NCBI GenBank assembly: GCA_036399715.1
Contig: DASWMO010000338.1
Span: 1-14,757 of the forward strand
Origin: DASVSE01 sp036399715
GTDB lineage: Bacteria > Bacteroidota > Rhodothermia > Rhodothermales > Rubricoccaceae
Reading direction: 5' to 3'
Length of the DNA stretch: 14,757 nucleotides
Shown here: positions 6,875 to 12,515 of the stretch, in pieces
Numbering within the stretch: the first letter of the stretch is position 1
Layout of the letters: every line of letters begins with the position of its first letter
Program-made: the position numbers and the translations under genes
The notes under the pieces: generated by a model
Database searches by the model: none
What the model saw: the letters and a program-made list of their open reading frames with translations, nothing else
What the model was told of the DNA's origin: nothing

Positions 6875-8515
6875 ATGACGGCCGCCCAACTGCCGGCCTA
6901 TTTTCAGTCTCCCGCTTCCTTCGCCCGCATGTGCGCTCTTCCGCTTCGCCGCCTCGCCCCGTCCGCGCCGCCCGCCACGTCCGCGGGCTCAGCGTCGCTG
7001 TCGGCCCCCCGGGCCCGCCAGCCGTTCGCTGACTTTATCGAGCAGTACCGCGAGCGCCTGAGCCACCTGTTCGCCGAGCGCGCCTCGTGCGACGCGATCA
7101 ACGCGGACCGTGGCGTGCCGCCGTTCGTGCTGGACCGCATGCGCGAGGTGGACCCGCTCTCGGTCTATATCGCCGAGGCCCACGGTGGCCGCGGCGGGCA
7201 CATCCGCGAGGGCCTCGCGGTCCTGGAGGAGACCGGCTACCACTCGCTCGCGCTGACGCTGCTCGTCGGCATCAACGGCGGGCTGTTCCTGCAGCCCGTC
7301 GGGAAGTACGGCTCGGAGACTGTCCAGGCGCGCTCGTTCGCCGGCATCCTGCGCGACAAGCGCCTCGGCGGGCTCATGATCACCGAGCCGGGCTACGGTT
7401 CCGATGCGCTGAGCATGAAGACGTCGTGGCGCGCGACCGGACGCGGGACGGCCCGCATCGAGGGCACCAAGCACTGGGGCGGCCTCACGGGCTGGGCGGA
7501 TTACTGGCTCGTCACGGCCCGCCCGCTCGCCGGCGACGGCAACCTCCGCCGCGACGTCGACTTTTTCGTGGCTGACCAGAACGCGCCCGGCGAGACAATC
7601 GCTGTCGAGGAGATCTACCCCAACCTCGGCCTGCGGATGCTGCCCTACGGTCGCAACCGCGTCGACATCGAGGTCCCCGAGTCGTCGCGGCTGGAGCCCG
7701 AGACAACGGGCGTCAAGATGATGCTGGACATCCTGCACCGCAGCCGGCTCCAGTTCCCGGGGATGGGCATCGGCTACCTCCGGCGCATGCTCGACGAGGC
7801 CGTCGGGCACTGCCGCGAGCGCTTCGTCGGCGGGCAGTCGCTGCTGGACTACGACCAGGTCCGCGCCCGGATCGCCAAGCTCCAGGCGGCCGTCACCAAC
7901 TGCGCCGCACTCTGCCTCGACACGTCTGAGAACGCGGGCATGGACCGCGACCTCTCGGGCGAGTCCCTCAAGGCGAACGCCTTCAAGACGACCGTCTCGG
8001 ACTGGATGCAGGAGGCCTCGCAGTCGCTCCTGCAACTCGTCGGCGGGAACGGCTACCGCGCGGACCACATCGCGGGCCGCTCGACCGTCGACAGCCGGCC
8101 GTTCCAGATTTTCGAGGGCTCCAACGACATCCTGTACCAGCAGGTCACCGAGTCCGTGCTGAAGTCCATGCGGCGCGTGAAGGAGACGCACCTTGGGCGC
8201 TACCTCGCGAGCGAGCCGCTCACGGCGCGGGCCGCGACGCTGCTCGGCGACGCACTCGCGTTCGAGCTTGACTGGAAGATGCCGCAGCGCAAGCTCGTCG
8301 ACCTCGGCCGGGCCATCAGCCGCATCATTTCGATGGAGATGACGATCGAACTCGGCGAGCGCGGCTTCGCGGCCGACCTCATCGCCAACGCGCTCGACGA
8401 CACGCGGACGGAGGTCCGGTCCATCGTCGAGGGCTACCGGACGGGCCGGCTCATCACGTTGCTCGAAGACGCCGCGCCGCCCGACTGGCTCGCCCGGACA
8501 CGCCCGGCTCTCTAG
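6875..8515 (+). CDS. Acyl-CoA dehydrogenase with extended C-terminal domain
   Basis: This is an FAD-dependent acyl-CoA alpha,beta-dehydrogenase of 546 residues, against about 380 for a basic member. ALTLLVGINGGLFLQPVGKYGS leads into LMITEPGYGSDAL at 168-179, the flavin-contact motif, then IEGTKHWGG at 195-203. After the helical part come LLQLVGGNGYRADH at 385-397 and the FEGSNDIL motif at 413-420, whose Glu414 is the likely catalytic base. About 125 further residues form an extra helical domain, as in larger FadE-like enzymes. Which acyl-CoA it uses cannot be read. There are two good ATGs, at 6875 and 6929; the extra 18 residues carry no family signal, so either is possible. The next-upstream gene (PPTase) diverges and a strong hairpin follows the stop. 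Confidence 0.92.
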   Translation: MTAAQLPAYFQSPASFARMCALPLRRLAPSAPPATSAGSASLSAPRARQPFADFIEQYRERLSHLFAERASCDAINADRGVPPFVLDRMREVDPLSVYIAEAHGGRGGHIREGLAVLEETGYHSLALTLLVGINGGLFLQPVGKYGSETVQARSFAGILRDKRLGGLMITEPGYGSDALSMKTSWRATGRGTARIEGTKHWGGLTGWADYWLVTARPLAGDGNLRRDVDFFVADQNAPGETIAVEEIYPNLGLRMLPYGRNRVDIEVPESSRLEPETTGVKMMLDILHRSRLQFPGMGIGYLRRMLDEAVGHCRERFVGGQSLLDYDQVRARIAKLQAAVTNCAALCLDTSENAGMDRDLSGESLKANAFKTTVSDWMQEASQSLLQLVGGNGYRADHIAGRSTVDSRPFQIFEGSNDILYQQVTESVLKSMRRVKETHLGRYLASEPLTARAATLLGDALAFELDWKMPQRKLVDLGRAISRIISMEMTIELGERGFAADLIANALDDTRTEVRSIVEGYRTGRLITLLEDAAPPDWLARTRPAL

Positions 8516-8539
8516 GCTCAGGCGCCTACTCAACGACCC

Positions 8540-8574
8540 GCGCGAGCGGCAGGAACCCATCCTGCCGCTCGCGT
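8540..8574. terminator. Perfect 14-bp hairpin between convergent genes
   Basis: Bases 8541-8554 pair perfectly with 8560-8573 around the 5-base loop ACCCA, and a G-T pair at 8540/8574 extends the stem. It lies 25 bases after the acyl-CoA dehydrogenase stop and 38 bases from the end of the M1 peptidase gene on the other strand. Position and symmetry suit a bidirectional terminator. Only a short TTT follows on the plus strand, so classical Rho-independent activity is not certain. Confidence 0.75.
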
Positions 8575-8610
8575 CATGTTTGCGCGAGCCGTACTTCCTG
8601 GCGCCCCGCG

Positions 8611-10272
8611 TTACGGCGCCTCGACGGGGTGGACAGTGACGTAGAAGTCCTCGTCTACGCGGAAGGCGGCGAGGCTGGAGAGCGACGCTGCAGCGGCCTG
8701 CCAGTCGGCCGTGGGCGTGACGCGCGAGAACGTGTCGTCGGCGAGCGTCACGTCGACGGGCATCGCGAAGCCAGGGACGACGTTGGACCAGCGGTAGAAC
8801 AGCGTCGGGCCGTCGAGGCGGACGTCGAGGGCCGGTATTTGGGTCGTTTCGAGGTACTGCCGGAAAATCGCCGAGAGGTCCACGCCGGTGAGGTTGGACA
8901 TCGCGCGGCGGACCTCGGCGCCGGTCACGGTCTGGTGGCGGTAGCGCGCCTGAAGGCCGCGCAGCGTCGCCCGCCACACGACGTCGTCACCGACGACCTG
9001 CCGGATCGTGTGCAGCATGTTGCCACCCTTGTCGTACATGTCGGACGAGCCCTCGCGCGAGACGCCGAACGGGCCGACGATGGGCGCGTCGTTCTGGATG
9101 TTGCGCCGCGAGCCGACGGCGTAGCGCGACCCGGCTTCGGGGCCCTGCTCGCACTCGACGAAGAGGTACTCCGAGTAGTTCGTAAACGACTCGTGGAGCC
9201 ACATGTCCGCGATGTCGGCGGCTGTGAGCGAGTTGCCCCACCACTCGTGGCCGGACTCGTGGACGATGATGAAGTCCCACGAGTCGCCCGTGCCAGATCC
9301 CGAGCGGTCGCGGCCGCGGTAGCCGTTGCGGTAGCCGTTGCCGTACGCGACGGCACTCTGGTGCTCCATGCCGAGGTGCGGCGTCTCGACGAGCTTGTAG
9401 CCGTCCTCGTACCACGGGAACGGCCCGAACCAGTGCTCGAAACACGCGAGCATCGGCTTCACCTGCTGGAACTGCCGCCGCGCGCGGTCGGCGTTGTAGT
9501 CGAGCGGGTAGAAGTCCAGCGTGAGCCGCCCGGCCTCGCCGTCGTACGTGTCCGAGAAGTGCGCGTAATGGGCCGCGTTGACGGCGACGTCGTAGGTGTT
9601 GATCGGGTTGACGACGGCCCAGACGAAGGTCGTCGTGCCGTCGCCGTTGCGGCGCGTCTCGCGGAGGCGGCCGTTGGAGACGTTGGTCAGGCCCTCGGGG
9701 ACCGTGATGGCGACGCGCTGGCTGTCAGGCTCGTCGGTCTGGGTGTCCTTGACGGGCCACCACGCGGACGCCCCGAGGCCCTGCACGGCCGTCGCGACGA
9801 CGGGCCGGCCGAGGCTGTCGGCGGTCCATACGAAGCCGCCGTCCCACGGCGCGTTGACGGCCTCGCGCGGCGTGCCGTGGTAGGCGAGCATGACGGTCCG
9901 CATCGCGCCTGCGGCCGGTGCCTCGGGGAGCGTGACGAAGAGCGCGTTGCCGTCGCGGCGGACGGCGAGAGCGGCACCGCCGAGCGTCGCGGCGTCGAGG
10001 ACGAGCGGCTCCTGGAGGTCGACCTGTAGCGTCTGCGCGGGCTGGAGCGTGCGAAACGTGATGCCGACTGTCCCGCGGATCGCCTGCGCCGTGGGGTCGA
10101 CGCGAACCGCGAGGTCGTAGTGGGTCACGTCCCACCACGCGCGTTCTGGCGTGACCGTCCCGCGGAGCGTGTCGGCCCGCGTCGGCGCGGCGTCGCCGGC
10201 GAGCGGCGTCTGGGCGCGGATCGGCGTGACGGCCAGCGCGAGAAGGGCAGCGGCGAGGGCGAGCGGGCGCAT
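8611..10272 (-). CDS. Secreted M1-family metallopeptidase (aminopeptidase type), short form
   Basis: The 553-residue precursor begins with a signal peptide (MRPLALAAALLALAVTPIRA, cleavage likely after Ala20), so it acts in the periplasm, outer membrane or medium. Residues about 45-240 form the beta-sandwich N-domain typical of M1 enzymes. The zinc site is HESGHEWWGN at 338-347, with Glu361 (LHESF) as third ligand. Tyr413 in MYDKGGNML fits the transition-state tyrosine. The substrate-recognition motif, GAMEN in classical M1 enzymes, here reads LGMEHQS at 300-306 and keeps Glu303. The protein stops soon after the catalytic domain and lacks the large C-terminal helical domain of the 850-residue members. 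Substrate specificity is unknown. Confidence 0.93.
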   Translation of the reverse strand: MRPLALAAALLALAVTPIRAQTPLAGDAAPTRADTLRGTVTPERAWWDVTHYDLAVRVDPTAQAIRGTVGITFRTLQPAQTLQVDLQEPLVLDAATLGGAALAVRRDGNALFVTLPEAPAAGAMRTVMLAYHGTPREAVNAPWDGGFVWTADSLGRPVVATAVQGLGASAWWPVKDTQTDEPDSQRVAITVPEGLTNVSNGRLRETRRNGDGTTTFVWAVVNPINTYDVAVNAAHYAHFSDTYDGEAGRLTLDFYPLDYNADRARRQFQQVKPMLACFEHWFGPFPWYEDGYKLVETPHLGMEHQSAVAYGNGYRNGYRGRDRSGSGTGDSWDFIIVHESGHEWWGNSLTAADIADMWLHESFTNYSEYLFVECEQGPEAGSRYAVGSRRNIQNDAPIVGPFGVSREGSSDMYDKGGNMLHTIRQVVGDDVVWRATLRGLQARYRHQTVTGAEVRRAMSNLTGVDLSAIFRQYLETTQIPALDVRLDGPTLFYRWSNVVPGFAMPVDVTLADDTFSRVTPTADWQAAAASLSSLAAFRVDEDFYVTVHPVEAP

Positions 10273-10328
10273 TGGTTCGGGTTCACCCGGCGGGGCGAGG
10301 GCAGGGACGACGGGGAGACCAGGACGGC

Positions 10329-10336
10329 GAAACGTA
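10329..10336 (-). promoter_or_regulatory. Possible Bacteroidota-type -7 box (TACGTTTC) upstream of the M1 peptidase gene
   Basis: On the minus strand, 10336 to 10329 reads TACGTTTC, like the TAnnTTTG box of Bacteroidota promoters. It lies 56 bases before the M1 start codon. No TTG element is evident at the expected distance upstream, so this is only a candidate. Confidence 0.22.
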
Positions 10337-10544
10337 CGCCACCCGATGGGCGGTGTCCCGTAGGCTGACGACGCCCGAGTAGCAGGCCCCGCGTCTCGTC
10401 AGGCCTGAGGCGGTCCGATGTGAGCCCGGAAGTTCCCGGAGGCCGGGAGGCTGCCGCGCGCGTGCTCCTGATTCCAAGAGTGGCCACGTCAGGAGGAGCA
10501 CCAGCGGCCTTCCGGAGAAACCGCTGTCTCGGTTGGGAGGGATT

Positions 10545-10564
10545 CAGGCCTCTGATGAGGCCTG
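10545..10564. repeat. Perfect 8-bp inverted repeat, 4-base loop
   Basis: CAGGCCTC (10545-10552) and GAGGCCTG (10557-10564) pair perfectly around TGAT. It is the tightest hairpin of the upstream stretch. Its CAGGCCT core recurs in the stretch downstream of the esterase gene. Confidence 0.6.
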
Positions 10565-10689
10565 CCCTGTCTCCCGCCGGGACGCCGAGATCCTAGCATG
10601 GCTGCGGTAGATCATTGGCTCAGGGCGCCCCAGGGAGAGACGGCTGGCGTCGCGAAACCTGTGGGCTCGGTCTATGCCTCCTCACCGCC

Positions 10690-12138
10690 ATGACATCCCG
10701 CATCCGAAACGCCTTCGCTGTCGCCGCCCTCCTCGTCGTGGGTGGGGGCTGCGACACCGGGCCTGATCTCGAACCCGTCGGGGCGGCTCCATCTCCCGCG
10801 GTGGTCGCCACCGTGCGCGAGGCCGCGAGGCCCCTGTCCGGGGCAGACGACGACTTTGCGGCGCTCGTCGAGCAGATCGGCGATGCCCGCGTCGTCCTCC
10901 TCGGGGAGGCCACCCACGGAACGCACGAGTTCTACGAGGCGCGCGCCCGAATCACCCAGCGCCTCATAGCCGAGCACGGATTCACCGCCGTCGCCGTCGA
11001 GGCCGACTGGCCCGAGGCCGCCCCGGTGAACGCGTACGTGAGGGGCATGGGAGGGGCGTCGACTGCCACCGAGGCCCTGTCCGCTTTCGAGGGCTTCCCG
11101 ACCTGGATGTGGCGCAACGCCGACGTGCTCGCACTCGTGGAGTGGCTCCACGACTACAACGCCTCCACGGCCTCCGAGGGGGCCCGCGTCGGGTTCTACG
11201 GCATCGACCTCCAGACGCTGGGGCCAGCGATCGAAGGAGTAACCCGTTTTCTAGACCAGGTCGATCCAGAGGCCGCCGCGCGAGCGCGGGAGCGGTACAC
11301 GTGCTTCAGCCCCTACGAAGACGACCCGGCGGGCTACGGCGAATCGGTCACGTATGGGTCCATGCCCGGTTGTGCCTCGCAGGCCGCCGAGCAGGTCCAG
11401 GAGTTTGCCACGAACCAGGCGGCCTGGACGTCGAGAGGGGGAGCCGAAGCGTTCTTCAGCGCCGCTCAGAACGCCCGGCTGGTCCAGGGAGCCGAGCGGT
11501 ACTTCCGGAGCCAGTTCGACTACGGCGTCTCGTCGTGGAATCTCCGCGACACGTACATGGCCGACGTGGTCGGCACCCTCCTGTCGAGGTCCGGGGGGCC
11601 GCCGGCCCGTGTCGTCGTTTGGGCCCACAACTCCCACGTCGGGGACGCCCGGGCGACCGAGCGGGCCGAGTACGGGGAGCTGAATCTGGGCCAGCTCGTC
11701 CGGCAGCAGTGGGGCGAGGACGCCGTCCTCGTCGGCTTCACGACGTACTCCGGCTCCGTCGTCGCGGCGTCCGAATGGGGCGGTGCGCCGCAGGTCAAGG
11801 CCGTACGTCCGGCTCTGGTGGGGAGCTACGAGCACCTCTTTCACGACGTCGGAATCCCGGCGTTCTATCTCCCCCTGCAGGGCGCTGTGGCCGACGCCCT
11901 CCGGCCGCCCCGACTGGAGCGGGCCATCGGGGTGCTCTACCTCCCCGAGACGGAGCGGACCAGCCACTACTTCCAGGCCGTGCTCCCGGAGCAGTTCGAC
12001 GCCGTCCTCCATTTCGACGAGACCCGGGCGGTGGGCCCCCTCGATCCCCTGGGGGCGGCGCCCCGCGACGGGGCCACGGCTGGGCTGCGGCGAGTCCCGG
12101 TAGGGAACGCGCTGCGACTCGGCGACCTCTCCCTGTGA
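10690..12138 (+). CDS. Erythromycin-esterase-family protein, predicted lipoprotein
   Basis: The 482-residue protein belongs to the erythromycin esterase (EreA/EreB-like) superfamily, hydrolases of which only some open macrolide lactones. The family core is clear: VVLLGEATHGTHEFYEAR at 69-86 with Glu73 and His76, and VAVEADWPEA with Glu104. ERYFRSQFDYGVSSWNLRDTY, with the typical NLRD segment, lies at about 269-289, and WAHNSHVGD carries His313 and His316. YLPETERTSHYFQA and HFDETRAVGPLDPL close it. The ATG at 10690 starts a signal peptide that ends VVGGGC, so Cys21 may be lipidated and the protein envelope-anchored. The lipobox is imperfect, with Gly at -3. An in-frame start at 10615 would add 25 residues and bury the signal. 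It stands alone between two inverted-repeat-rich gaps. Macrolide activity cannot be concluded. Confidence 0.88.
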   Translation: MTSRIRNAFAVAALLVVGGGCDTGPDLEPVGAAPSPAVVATVREAARPLSGADDDFAALVEQIGDARVVLLGEATHGTHEFYEARARITQRLIAEHGFTAVAVEADWPEAAPVNAYVRGMGGASTATEALSAFEGFPTWMWRNADVLALVEWLHDYNASTASEGARVGFYGIDLQTLGPAIEGVTRFLDQVDPEAAARARERYTCFSPYEDDPAGYGESVTYGSMPGCASQAAEQVQEFATNQAAWTSRGGAEAFFSAAQNARLVQGAERYFRSQFDYGVSSWNLRDTYMADVVGTLLSRSGGPPARVVVWAHNSHVGDARATERAEYGELNLGQLVRQQWGEDAVLVGFTTYSGSVVAASEWGGAPQVKAVRPALVGSYEHLFHDVGIPAFYLPLQGAVADALRPPRLERAIGVLYLPETERTSHYFQAVLPEQFDAVLHFDETRAVGPLDPLGAAPRDGATAGLRRVPVGNALRLGDLSL

Positions 12139-12251
12139 CCAGCGGTCCAGCGCGCAGTGCGAGTCGAGCTGCCTTCTCAGTGTGGCTGTAGAGGCTGGGT
12201 TGACGGTGATCGTTTTGGTCCGGGTGGGGACGCCTGTGCGCGGGGCTATCC

Positions 12252-12293
12252 CAGGCCTAAGGCACCGCCTCTGTTGGCGGTGCCTTAGGCCTG
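12252..12293 (+). terminator. 18-bp perfect hairpin downstream of the esterase gene
   Basis: Bases 12252-12269 pair without mismatch with 12276-12293 around the 6-base loop TCTGTT. This is the longest perfect stem in the window. It begins 113 bases after the esterase stop, farther than usual for a terminator, and lacks a T-tract. It may stop the esterase transcript, insulate the fusion gene, or be part of a repeat element. Confidence 0.6.
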
Positions 12294-12305
12294 AGGCTTC
12301 AGGCC
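12288..12305. repeat. Alternative 7-bp hairpin overlapping the 18-bp stem
   Basis: GGCCTGA (12288-12294) pairs with TCAGGCC (12299-12305) around GGCT. Six of its left-arm bases also form the base of the 18-bp stem, so the two structures exclude each other at that end. It resembles an attenuator-like pair, but the much longer stem should dominate. Confidence 0.5.
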
Positions 12306-12351
12306 GAGCAGGCATAGCGTCTTTCAGCGCCCTCAATGTGTCGGCCCTGCC

Positions 12352-12402
12352 GGGTCTCCGGGCCAGGCGTGCTCGCCTTCCTCCTCCACTCCCGGGAGAC
12401 CC
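12352..12402. repeat. Inverted repeat with one bulged base, 28-base loop
   Basis: GGGTCTCCGGG (12352-12362) is complementary to CCCGGGAGACCC (12391-12402) except for one extra base in the right arm. It lies between the strong hairpin and the fusion gene. Function unknown. Confidence 0.45.
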
Positions 12403-12515
12403 CCGAGGCCTCGATCCCTCCCTCCTAGCCCACGTTGGGGCACGTCCCTACGAACCGACCTCCACGGTGCCCGGTTAACCCCTCACATCTGAACACAACA
12501 CCTGCGGGCTGACCA

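Larger units (their letters stand above)
10273..10689. other. 417-bp non-coding stretch with five consecutive inverted repeats
   Basis: This gap between the divergent M1 peptidase and the esterase gene has no supported gene. Between 10399 and 10564 there are five inverted repeats in a row. They are the palindrome TCAGGCCTGA (10399-10408), a 6-bp stem with a 3-base loop (10434-10448), a bulged repeat GTGCTCCTGA / TCAGGAGGAGCAC (10462-10501), a 6-bp stem CAGCGG/CCGCTG (10502-10526) and a perfect 8-bp stem with a 4-base loop (10545-10564). The density suggests a structured transcript, a leader or a repeat element, although chance pairing is common in G+C-rich DNA. No known riboswitch or small-RNA core was recognised. 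Both divergent promoters must lie here. Confidence 0.5.
12139..12515. other. 377-bp non-coding stretch with an 18-bp hairpin and other inverted repeats
   Basis: No gene is supported here. The stretch holds the strong hairpin at 12252-12293, an overlapping alternative hairpin at 12288-12305, and an almost perfect inverted repeat GGGTCTCCGGG / CCCGGGAGACCC at 12352-12402 with one unpaired base. The palindrome GGTTAACC lies at 12473-12480. The last part must hold the promoter of the fusion gene, but no TAnnTTTG box is visible. Confidence 0.55.

Noticed and set aside
6989..8977. Very long minus-strand open frame opposite the acyl-CoA dehydrogenase
   Set aside because: It is a shadow frame typical of G+C-rich coding DNA. 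The translation is Arg/Gly/Ala-rich without motifs, while the plus strand gives a clear enzyme.
8629..10029. Long plus-strand open frame opposite the M1 peptidase
   Set aside because: Low-complexity Arg/Val/Asp-rich product without recognisable domain; the opposite strand carries signal peptide, HExxH and family motifs.
10551..10665. CTGATGAG at 10552-10559 and CGAAAC at about 10650, resembling hammerhead ribozyme core pieces
   Set aside because: The bases after CTGATGA do not pair with those before GAAA, so stem II cannot form, and no matching stems I and III with a cleavage site were found.
11251..12336. Minus-strand open frame across the end of the esterase gene
   Set aside because: No family resemblance, and it is antisense to conserved esterase motifs.
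12139..12515. Possible integron attC site downstream of the esterase gene, since ere genes occur in gene cassettes
   Set aside because: I found no paired RYYYAAC/GTTRRRY core sites at the ends of the inverted repeats. The esterase gene has a long leader and no integrase nearby.
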